A DNA stretch of 64,000 nucleotides. Source: Micromonospora sp. HK10 (lineage in GTDB: Bacteria; Actinomycetota; Actinomycetes; Mycobacteriales; Micromonosporaceae). The notes under the pieces are model-generated. The model did not search any database. It saw nothing but the letters and a program-made list of their open reading frames with translations, and was not told where the DNA came from. This document shows positions 17,223 to 24,278 of this stretch, piece after piece (within the stretch, counting starts at the first letter, position 1; the number at the start of each line of letters is the position of its first letter). The position numbers and the translations under genes are program-made. The stretch is from positions 46,537 through 110,536 of the forward strand of contig NZ_KQ058850.1 in the NCBI RefSeq assembly GCF_000982955.1. The letters are read 5' to 3'.

Positions 17223-17264
17223 CCCCCTGCTGCTTTACTAGTACCCTAGTAAAGCAGCAGGGGG
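17223..17264. promoter_or_regulatory. 42-bp perfect inverted repeat, operator and/or hairpin
   Basis: Arms of 19 bp (CCCCCTGCTGCTTTACTAG at 17223-17241 and its exact complement at 17246-17264) flank a 4-base centre TACC. The AT-rich inner part (TACTAG, CTAGTA) looks like a YtrA-type operator. The outer G-run on the minus strand is also the ribosome site of the regulator gene, so in RNA the hairpin would hide it. It also lies downstream of ileS and could end that transcript. Confidence 0.75.
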
Positions 17265-17299
17265 CGGTCAAGAAAACCGGCGCGCCCGCACCACCGCTG

Positions 17300-20200
17300 T
17301 CAGGCCTTACGGAGCCAGAACCGGAGCCCGCTCGTCTCGTCCGTGAAGGTCCGGGCAGCCGGCCAGGTCGGCTCGCCGGCGGCGTACCCGGTGGCCAGCA
17401 CCTCGTCGGCGACCAGGTCGCGGTGCTCGCTCAGGGCGAGCGCGGTGTCCTCGTCGCCGGCCACGAAGCGCAGCTCGATCCGGTCGGTCACCTCGAATCC
17501 GCTGGCCTTGCGTGCCTCCTGGATCTGGCGGATCGCGTCCCGGGCCAGGCCGGCCCGGCGCAGCTCCGGGGTCAGGTGCAGATCCAGCGCCACGGTCGCG
17601 CCGGCGTCCGAGGCCACGGCCCAGCCCTCGCGCGGCGTCTCGGTGATGACGACCTCGTCGGGGCCGAGCGTGACCGGCTCGCCGTCGACCTCGACGGTCG
17701 CCGTACCCGCCGTGCGCAGGGCGGTCGCGAGCGCGGCGGCGTCGGCCCCCGCGATGGCCCGGGCGACCTGCTGCACGCGCTTGCCGAACCGCCTGCCGAG
17801 GGTACGGAAGTTGGCCTTCGCCGTGGTGTCCACGACCGTACCCGCGACCGGGGCGAGCCCGCCGACGTTCAGCTCCGCGGCGATCTCCGCGAGCAGCTCC
17901 CCGGGCAGGTCGGCGAAGCCGGCCGCCGAGACCAGGGCCCGGGCGAGCGGCTGGCGCACCTTCATCCCCGACTCGGCTCGCGCCGCCCGGCCCAGTTCGA
18001 CCAGCTGGCGGGCGAGCACCAACTGGGCGGACAACGTGGGATCGCGCAACGACTCGTCGGCATCCGGGAACGCCGCCAGGTGCACCGACTGCGGCGCCTG
18101 CGGGTCGACGGCCACGATCAGGTCCTGCCAGACGCGCTCGGTGATGAACGGGGTGATCGGCGCCATCAGCAACGTCACGGTGCGCAGCGCTTCGTGCAGG
18201 GTGGCCAGGGCGGCCGGATCGCCGCGCCAGAACCGCCGCCGGCTGCGCCGCACGTACCAGTTCGACAGGTCGTCGACGAACCCGGCGAGCAGCTTGCCGG
18301 TCTCGTGCGTGTCGAACGCCGCCATCGCCGCGTCGACCTTGCCCACCAGGTCGGTCAGCTCGGACAACACCCAGCGGTCGAGCACCGGCCGGTCGGCCGG
18401 CGCCGGGTCCGCCGCCGACGGCGACCAGCCCGCGGTACGGCCGTACAGCGCCTGGAAGGCGACGGTGTTCCAGTACGTCAGCAGCGTCTTGCGGACGACC
18501 TCCTGGAGCGCGGCGTGCCCGACCCGGCGGGCCGACCACGGCGAGCCGACGGCCGCCATGAACCAGCGCACCGCGTCCGCGCCGTGGGTGTCCATCAGCG
18601 GGATCGGCTCGAGGATGTTGCCGAGGTGCTTGGACATCTTGCGGCCGTCCTCGGCGAGGATGTGCCCCAGGCAGACCACGTTCTCGTACGGGGAGCGGTC
18701 GAACACGAGCGTGCCGACGGCCATCAGGGTGTAGAACCAGCCGCGGGTCTGGTCGATCGCCTCGGAGATGAACTGCGCCGGGAAGCGCCGCTCGAACAGC
18801 TCCCGGTTCCGGTAGGGGTACCCGAACTGGGCGAACGGCATCGAGCCGGAGTCGTACCAGGCGTCGATGACCTCGGGTACCCGGCTGGCGGTCAACGCGC
18901 ACGAGGGGCAGCCGAAGGTCACGTCGTCGATGAACGGCCGGTGCGGGTCCAGCGCCGACAGGTCGCGCCCGGCCAGGTCACCGAGCTCGGCCAGCGAGCC
19001 GACGCAGGTCAGGTGACCGTCGGGGCAGCGCCAGATGGGCAGCGGCGTCCCCCAGTAGCGGTTGCGGGACAGCGCCCAGTCGACGTTGTTGCTCAGCCAG
19101 TCACCGTACCGACCGTGCTTGACCGTCTCCGGCTGCCAGTTGGTCTTCTCGTTCTCGCGCAGCAGCGCGTCCCGGACCGCGGTGGTCCGCACGTACCAGG
19201 ACGGCTGCGCGTAGTAGATGAGCGCGGTGTGGCAGCGCCAGCAGTGCGGATACTGGTGCTCGTACGGCGCGTGGCGGAAGAGCAGGCCGGCCCTGGTCAG
19301 CTCCTCGACCAGCGGCTCGTTCGCCGCCCGGAAGAACAGGCCGCCGACCAGCGGCACGTCCGGCTCGAAGGTGCCGTCCCGGCGGACCGGGTTGACCATC
19401 GGCAACCCGTACGCCCGGCAGCTGGCCAGGTCGTCCGCGCCGAACGCGGGGGACTGGTGGACCAGGCCGGTGCCGCTGTCGGTGGTGACGTAGGAGGCCA
19501 GGATCACGATGTGCGCGTCCGGCACCTCGACCAGGTCGAACGGCGGGCGGTACGTCCAGCGCTCCAGCTCCTTGCCGGTGAACGACTCGCCGGTCGTGGT
19601 CCAGCCCGCGCCCAGCACCGATGCCGCCAGCGGCTCGGCGATCACCACCTGCTCGTCGCCGTCGGTGGCCACCACGTAGGTGACCTCCGGGTTGACCGCG
19701 ACGGCGGTGTTCGACACCAGCGTCCACGGCGTCGTGGTCCAGACCAGCAGCGACGCGCGCCCGGCGAGCGGGCCGGAGGTGAGCGGGCACCGGACGTAGA
19801 CGGCGGGGTCGACGTCCGTCTCATAGCCCTGGGCCAGCTCGTGGTCGGAGAGCGTGGTCTGATCCCGCGGGCACCAGGGGGCGACCCGGAAGTCCTCGAC
19901 GAGCAGGCCCCGGTCGAAGATCTGCTTGAGCGACCACCAGACGGACTCGATGTAGTCCCGGTCCATCGTCCGGTACGCGTCGTCCATGTCGACCCAGTAG
20001 CCCATGCGCTCGGTCAGCTCGGCGAACGCGTCGGTGTGCCGGGTCACCGACTCCCGGCACCGGGCGTTGAACTCGGCGATGCCGTACTCCTCGATGTCCT
20101 GCTTGCCGCTGAACCCGAGTTCCTTCTCGACGGCCAGTTCCACCGGCAGGCCGTGGCAGTCCCAGCCGGCCTTGCGGGCGACGTGGTAGCCCTTCATCGT

Positions 20201-20416
20201 CCGGTAGCGCGGGAAGGCGTCCTTGAAGACGCGCGCCTCGATGTGGTGGGCGCCGGGCATGCCGTTCGCGGTCGGGGGCCCCTCGTAGAACACCCACTCC
20301 GGCCGGCCCCGGGACTGTTCCAGGCTGCGCGCGAAGACGTCGTTCGCCCGCCAGAAGCGCAGGATCTCGTGATCGAGCGCGGGCAGGTCGACCTGAGCCG
20401 CCACTGAGCGGTACAT
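17300..20416 (-). CDS. ileS: isoleucyl-tRNA synthetase, type 2-like with altered HXGH motif
   Basis: A 1038-residue class I synthetase that charges tRNA-Ile. ATG at 20416 follows GGAGGA (20426-20421). The first signature motif reads G55-A56-H57-H58 (NGMPGAHHIEARVF) where most IleRS have HXGH; the KMSKS motif is KMSKH at about 593-597 (GRKMSKHLGN). The editing domain is large (about residues 190-400), and the anticodon-binding and C-terminal regions follow in the order and length of the eukaryote-like type 2 enzymes. Type 2 enzymes resist mupirocin, and a GXHH variant has been reported to be hyper-resistant. It lies behind a T-box leader. Whether the genome has a second, type 1 ileS is not known. 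Confidence 0.96.
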   Translation of the reverse strand: MYRSVAAQVDLPALDHEILRFWRANDVFARSLEQSRGRPEWVFYEGPPTANGMPGAHHIEARVFKDAFPRYRTMKGYHVARKAGWDCHGLPVELAVEKELGFSGKQDIEEYGIAEFNARCRESVTRHTDAFAELTERMGYWVDMDDAYRTMDRDYIESVWWSLKQIFDRGLLVEDFRVAPWCPRDQTTLSDHELAQGYETDVDPAVYVRCPLTSGPLAGRASLLVWTTTPWTLVSNTAVAVNPEVTYVVATDGDEQVVIAEPLAASVLGAGWTTTGESFTGKELERWTYRPPFDLVEVPDAHIVILASYVTTDSGTGLVHQSPAFGADDLASCRAYGLPMVNPVRRDGTFEPDVPLVGGLFFRAANEPLVEELTRAGLLFRHAPYEHQYPHCWRCHTALIYYAQPSWYVRTTAVRDALLRENEKTNWQPETVKHGRYGDWLSNNVDWALSRNRYWGTPLPIWRCPDGHLTCVGSLAELGDLAGRDLSALDPHRPFIDDVTFGCPSCALTASRVPEVIDAWYDSGSMPFAQFGYPYRNRELFERRFPAQFISEAIDQTRGWFYTLMAVGTLVFDRSPYENVVCLGHILAEDGRKMSKHLGNILEPIPLMDTHGADAVRWFMAAVGSPWSARRVGHAALQEVVRKTLLTYWNTVAFQALYGRTAGWSPSAADPAPADRPVLDRWVLSELTDLVGKVDAAMAAFDTHETGKLLAGFVDDLSNWYVRRSRRRFWRGDPAALATLHEALRTVTLLMAPITPFITERVWQDLIVAVDPQAPQSVHLAAFPDADESLRDPTLSAQLVLARQLVELGRAARAESGMKVRQPLARALVSAAGFADLPGELLAEIAAELNVGGLAPVAGTVVDTTAKANFRTLGRRFGKRVQQVARAIAGADAAALATALRTAGTATVEVDGEPVTLGPDEVVITETPREGWAVASDAGATVALDLHLTPELRRAGLARDAIRQIQEARKASGFEVTDRIELRFVAGDEDTALALSEHRDLVADEVLATGYAAGEPTWPAARTFTDETSGLRFWLRKA

Positions 20417-20680
20417 GGAATCCTCCGTCGGACATCGGAACTGCCGCCAACGGAGGGACGAGGCACGAGACCCCGCGGTACCACCCTCCTTGACCGCGAC
20501 GCGCCGTCCCGGCCCACTCGAGGTGCTGCGGTCGGTTCTACTCGGCCTCGGCGGCCTTTCCTCCGACGGCTCCGGGGTGATCTTCCCGTCGCGCACACCC
20601 CCGGGCTTCCACCGTCCCCGGGTCGCTCCTGGCTGCGTGCGTCGGTACTCGTCCCCATCTGCGCCTTGCGCCGGGCATAC
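20417..20680 (-). promoter_or_regulatory. T-box riboswitch leader of ileS, translational type
   Basis: On the minus strand the T-box sequence AGGGTGGTACCGCGG occupies 20487-20473. Downstream, CCTCCG (20456-20451) can pair with the ribosome site GGAGG (20426-20422), forming a sequestering hairpin; there is no T-run, so control is of translation, as in other actinobacterial ileS leaders. The upstream part contains GACGAGTA-type and GGTGGAAGC elements of Stem I, with an ATC near 20580 as a possible isoleucine specifier. Uncharged tRNA-Ile would open the ribosome site. The leader's 5' end is approximate. Confidence 0.9.
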
Positions 20681-20724
20681 TACCCGAGCCGTACGCCCCG
20701 ACCGCAACGCTGGTTGCTGTCGGG

Positions 20725-21309
20725 TCAGCCCCGACCGCGCACCAGCGGCAGGAACACCTCGTCCACGATCTCGACCAGCACCTGGTCGGGGACCGACGGG
20801 TTGCCACGCACCGCGTACTCGGCGCGCAGCACCATCACGGGCGTCGTCGCCACCCGGTGATGGACGGCCGCGGCCGGCGCCTCGCCCCGGGCCGCGGCCC
20901 GTTCGAGCATCCCGAGCCAGACGCGGTCCATGGAATCGGCGCCGGACCGTTCGCGCATGAGGGTGAGGAGTTCCGGTTCGTCGGCCGCGGCGGCGAGCAG
21001 GTCACGCAGGACCGCCCCGTGCGGCGACGACCATGTCGCGTTGATCTGCCGCAGCATCTCCAGGGCGTCGCCGCGCAGGCTGCCCGTGTCGGGGTTCGGC
21101 AGGGCGGCGTCGGACAGGTGGCGGTACGCCGCGATGCCCAGCGCCGCGCGATGCGGCCACCGCCGGTAGATGGCGTTCTTGTTGGTGCCGGCGCGGGCGG
21201 CGACCCGGTCCATCGTCATCCCCGCGTAGCCGGACTCGCGCAGTTCCTCCGCCGCGGCCCGCAGGATCGCCTGTTCCAGCTCCTCGCCCCGACGTCGCCT
21301 GCCGCTCAT
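20725..21309 (-). CDS. TetR-family transcriptional regulator
   Basis: A 194-residue TetR protein. The DNA-binding domain is at residues 10-58 (ILRAAAEELRESGYAGMTMD, GTNKNAIYRRWPHRAAL). The ligand domain is of the TetR_C type with a long AAAADEPELLTLMRERSGAD helix. ATG at 21309 is seven bases from the first of two operator palindromes. It is divergent from a TIM-barrel-like gene whose ATG is 68 bases away, so it most likely represses both. The ligand is unknown. Confidence 0.92.
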   Translation of the reverse strand: MSGRRRRGEELEQAILRAAAEELRESGYAGMTMDRVAARAGTNKNAIYRRWPHRAALGIAAYRHLSDAALPNPDTGSLRGDALEMLRQINATWSSPHGAVLRDLLAAAADEPELLTLMRERSGADSMDRVWLGMLERAAARGEAPAAAVHHRVATTPVMVLRAEYAVRGNPSVPDQVLVEIVDEVFLPLVRGRG

Positions 21310-21315
21310 GGGTTG

Positions 21316-21357
21316 TAGGGTACGCGCCGTACGTTATAGGGTACGGCTCGTACCCTA
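21316..21357. promoter_or_regulatory. tandem 21-bp TetR operators
   Basis: Site 2 (21337-21357) is a perfect palindrome with arms TAGGGTACG and CGTACCCTA around GCT. Site 1 (21316-21336) has the same left arm around CGC but a weaker right arm (CGTACGTTA). The sites abut exactly, with centres 21 bp (two helical turns) apart, which favours cooperative binding by the adjacent TetR protein. Confidence 0.8.
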
Positions 21358-21376
21358 AGGAGGGCGGGAGCTTCCG

Positions 21377-22390
21377 ATGCGCGTCTTCGGCATGAACTAC
21401 GACACCGGCTTCGTGAGTGCCGGGTCCACCACCCACGAGCCGTTCGACCCCGACACCGTGCGCAGCGACCTGCGGGTCATCCGCGACGAACTGCACTGCG
21501 ACGCGGTCCGGATCACCGGCGGCATCCAGGACCGGCTGGAGCTGACCGCCCGGGCGGCCGCCGAGGCGGGGCTCCAGGTGTGGTACTGCCCGTTCACCAA
21601 CGGCCTGGACCGCGACGGGCTCATGGCGTTCCTGCTCGACGGCGCCGAGCGCGCCGAGCGGCTACGCCGTGCCGGCGCCGCCGTCGTCTACCTCACCGGC
21701 TCCGAGATCGCCATGTTCACCGACGGTTTCCTGCCCGGCCGGGACCTGGCCGAGCGGATGGCGCTGTTCACCGACCCCATGCGGCTGCGGGAGGCGGTCC
21801 CGGCCGCCCGGGCCGCGGTGCGCGACTTCCTCGCCGACGCGCTACCCGAGGTGCGGGACCGCTTCGGCGGCCCGGTCGGCTACGCCTCGATCCCGCTGGA
21901 GGACGTCGACTGGGCCGGATTCGACATCATCGCCAGCGACGCCGGCTACCGCGACGCCACCAACGCCGCGGCCTTCCCGCAGAGCCTGGCTGCCGCGGTG
22001 AGGCAGGGCAAGCCGTACGCCGCGACCGAATTCGGCTGCTGCACGTTCCGGGGCGCGGCCGACGTCGCGGGCCGCACCGAACCGGTGACCTACGACGAGC
22101 ACGGCCGCGCGGCGACGCTCACCGCCGAGCTGGAACGCGACGAGGAAGGCCAGGCCCGCTACCTCGTCGACCTGCTGCGCGACTACGAGGCCGGCGGGGT
22201 GGACGCGGCATTCGTGTACACGTTCGCCAACCGGCACCTGCCGACCACCGGCGACCCGGAACACGACTACGACCTGGCATCCCGGGGCATCGTACGGGTG
22301 CTGCCCGACGGCTCGTGGACACCCAAGGCGGCCTTCCACGCCCTCGCCGAGTACGGCCGCGCCCGCGCGCTCAGCCGGTCCGCCGGATAG
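21377..22390 (+). CDS. TIM-barrel-like (glycosidase-fold) protein of unknown function
   Basis: A 337-residue cytoplasmic protein that begins MRVFGMNYDTGF, has no signal peptide, and alternates short strands and helices as a beta/alpha barrel does. LTGSEIAMF near residue 110 and AATEFGCCTF near residue 217 each end a strand with a Glu and could be the acid/base and nucleophile of a retaining glycosidase. Relatives are often labelled hypothetical or abortive-infection protein in actinobacterial genomes; nothing here supports phage defence. The ATG follows AGGAGGG at some distance. It is divergent from the TetR gene and presumably its target. Confidence 0.72.
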   Translation: MRVFGMNYDTGFVSAGSTTHEPFDPDTVRSDLRVIRDELHCDAVRITGGIQDRLELTARAAAEAGLQVWYCPFTNGLDRDGLMAFLLDGAERAERLRRAGAAVVYLTGSEIAMFTDGFLPGRDLAERMALFTDPMRLREAVPAARAAVRDFLADALPEVRDRFGGPVGYASIPLEDVDWAGFDIIASDAGYRDATNAAAFPQSLAAAVRQGKPYAATEFGCCTFRGAADVAGRTEPVTYDEHGRAATLTAELERDEEGQARYLVDLLRDYEAGGVDAAFVYTFANRHLPTTGDPEHDYDLASRGIVRVLPDGSWTPKAAFHALAEYGRARALSRSAG

Positions 22391-22392
22391 CG

Positions 22393-22420
22393 CCCGCCGG
22401 AGCGCCTATCCGCCGGCGGG
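22393..22420. terminator. hairpin between convergent genes
   Basis: CCCGCCGG at 22393-22400 and CCGGCGGG at 22413-22420 form a perfect 8-bp stem with a 12-base loop. It overlaps the stop codon of the glycoside hydrolase gene on the minus strand and lies just after the TIM-barrel gene. Confidence 0.5.
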
Positions 22421-24052
22421 CACCGACCGCGGCGCGCTCAGTCCACCCGGGTTGCCGCTGCGGTCCACCCCGGACACGCAGTAGGTCAGCGGGCGGTCAC
22501 GGGGCGCGGCAGGGTCGGTCCAGCCGGCCCCCCGGGTGGTGCCGACGAGCCGGGCGGCGTCGCCGTCCACCCGGTACACGGCGAAGCTCGTCGCGCCGCC
22601 CCCGCGCCAGCTCAGCTCCACGCCGCCGGCGGTACGCCGGGCGCCGGTGAGCGCCGGCGCCTCCGGCGGGGCAGACGGCAGCCGGGCCATCGGGGGCAGC
22701 AGCGCCGGTTCGGCGTAGTGCGCCCGGCGGTAGCGGGTGACCGCGCCGAGCTTGTCCGCGCGTACCTGCCGGGCGCTGAAGTGCACGCTGCCGCTCACCC
22801 CGTACCGCCGGTTGAGGGCGAGCTGGCGGTCCAGTTCGGCCGGGTCGCGCCACGCGCCGCGCTCGCCCACCCGGTAGTCGGCCTGGCCGATCCAGAGCTG
22901 CACACCGGTGCCCTTGACCGTCGCCGCCCACCAGGGCAGCAGCTTCGCGTAGTCGGCCCGGTCGAAGCCGATGTGCCAGTAGAGCTGCGGCACGATGTAG
23001 TCCAGCCACCGCTGGCGTACCCAGAGCCGGGTGTCGGCGTAGATGTCGTCGTAGCTCTGCAGGCCCCGGCTGGCCGAGCCGGCCGGGTCGGTGCGCTGGT
23101 TGCGCCAGATGCCGAACGGGCTGATGCCGAACTTCACCCACGGCTTCATCGCCTTGATCCGCTCGCTCATCTCCCGGACCAACGTGTTGACGTTGTCCCG
23201 GCGCCAGGCGTGTTTGTCGGTGAACCGCCCGCCGTACCGGGCGAACGCCGCGTTGTCCGGGAAGTCCTGCCCCTGCTCCGGGTACGGGTAGAAGAAGTCG
23301 TCGAAGTGCACCCCGTCGACGTCGTACCGCTGGACCGCCTCCAGCATCGCGTCCTCCACGAACCGGCGCGCCTCCGGCACCCCCGGGTTGAAGTAGAGGC
23401 GGCTGCCGGGCCGGTCGGCGCTGGGGTACGTGACCACCCACTCCGGGTGCCGGCGCAGCGGATGGTTCGGCGCGAGCCGGTCGAGCCGAGGGCCGGGGCC
23501 GCCCACGGTGGCCGGCTGCCCGCCCCGGTACGGGTTGAACCAGGCGTGGAACTCCAGGTTCCGGGCGTGTGCCTCGGCGACCATGAACTCCATCGGGTCC
23601 CAGCCCGGGTCGCGGCCGTCCCGGCGGCCGGTCAGCCACTCCGACCACGGCGCGTACGCCGACGGCCACAGCGCGTCCCCGCTGGGTCGCACGTGCACGA
23701 ACACCGCGTTGTGGTGCTGCCGCACCGCCAGGTCCAGCCAGCCGCGGAACTCCGCCCGCGCCTGCTCCGCCGGCAGCCCGCGCCGGCTCGGCCAGTCGAT
23801 GTTGTTCACCGTCGTGATCCACATCCCGCGTACCTCACGGGTCGCCCGGGCCGGCCGGCCGGCGCAGTCAGTACCGCCGGCGGCGAGGGCGGCCGCGTCG
23901 CGGGAGGCGGGCGGCCCGCCATCGCGGGCGGCCAGGTCCCGCACCGACCAGGCGCCGACCCCGGCCACCAGGGCGAGCGCCGCGACCACGGCGAGCCACG
24001 CCCGGACGCGGCGACGGCGGACGGGACGGACGGGCGGATCGACGGCGGACAT
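22406..24052 (-). CDS. GHL10 (YngK-like) glycoside hydrolase family protein, membrane-anchored
   Basis: A 548-residue protein. An Arg-rich N-terminus leads into one hydrophobic segment at about residues 18-38, a signal anchor or uncleaved signal. The GHL10 domain starts REVRGMWITTVNNIDWPSRR at about residue 62 and runs to about 400, with VDGVHFDDFFYPYP, PWVKFGISPFGIWRNQ and DYIVPQLYWHIGF as typical blocks. The C-terminal 100 residues look like a fibronectin type III-like domain. The family is thought to act on cell-wall or glycan material outside the cell; the substrate is unknown. ATG at 24052 is used; an upstream frame extension would cross a promoter region. Confidence 0.88.
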   Translation of the reverse strand: MSAVDPPVRPVRRRRVRAWLAVVAALALVAGVGAWSVRDLAARDGGPPASRDAAALAAGGTDCAGRPARATREVRGMWITTVNNIDWPSRRGLPAEQARAEFRGWLDLAVRQHHNAVFVHVRPSGDALWPSAYAPWSEWLTGRRDGRDPGWDPMEFMVAEAHARNLEFHAWFNPYRGGQPATVGGPGPRLDRLAPNHPLRRHPEWVVTYPSADRPGSRLYFNPGVPEARRFVEDAMLEAVQRYDVDGVHFDDFFYPYPEQGQDFPDNAAFARYGGRFTDKHAWRRDNVNTLVREMSERIKAMKPWVKFGISPFGIWRNQRTDPAGSASRGLQSYDDIYADTRLWVRQRWLDYIVPQLYWHIGFDRADYAKLLPWWAATVKGTGVQLWIGQADYRVGERGAWRDPAELDRQLALNRRYGVSGSVHFSARQVRADKLGAVTRYRRAHYAEPALLPPMARLPSAPPEAPALTGARRTAGGVELSWRGGGATSFAVYRVDGDAARLVGTTRGAGWTDPAAPRDRPLTYCVSGVDRSGNPGGLSAPRSVPAGG

Positions 24053-24204
24053 CGCCCTAGTCTGCCCAGTACGGCCGGCGCGGGCACAACCGGTCCTGGC
24101 CGGCGGCGGCGTGGGGGAGCAGCGCGGGACGAGTCCCCAGCCTGATCGCCGCCGCGGATCTCGGGTGCGGGTGCGGCGGCGGTCTGCGTAGAGTGTCGCG
24201 GCAT

Positions 24205-24277
24205 CGGCGTGTAGCTCAGCGAGGAGAGCACCGGGCTCGGGTCCCGGAGGGCGCGGGGGCGGGGCCCGCCACGCCGG
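24205..24277 (+). ncRNA. tRNA-Pro(CGG)-like cloverleaf touching the next gene's start
   Basis: These 73 bases fold as a full cloverleaf with every canonical stem paired. The stems are acceptor CGGCGTG/CACGCCG (24205-24211, 24270-24276), D GCTC/GAGC (24214-24217, 24226-24229), anticodon CCGGG/CCCGG (24231-24235, 24243-24247) and T GCGGG/CCCGC (24253-24257, 24265-24269). The anticodon loop CTCGGGT gives anticodon CGG with U33 and G37, and C1-G72 is the bacterial tRNA-Pro hallmark. The T-loop GGCGGGG, however, lacks the TTCRA core, base 73 is G and no CCA is encoded. It ends one base before the ATG of the 757-residue gene. A TAGAGT -10-like box at 24189-24194 would start RNA near 24201. It is a tRNA pseudogene, an unusual tRNA or a tRNA-like leader. 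Confidence 0.55.
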
Positions 24278-24278
24278 C

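Noticed and set aside
16946..20407. 1153-residue open frame opposite ileS
   Set aside because: It is the antisense shadow of a GC-rich gene; ileS has all motifs, a ribosome site and a T-box, while the antisense translation is low-complexity and Arg/Gly/Val-rich.
21377..22390. phage abortive-infection role
   Set aside because: Database labels for relatives suggest it, but the sequence looks like a glycosidase-type barrel and there is no defence-gene context.
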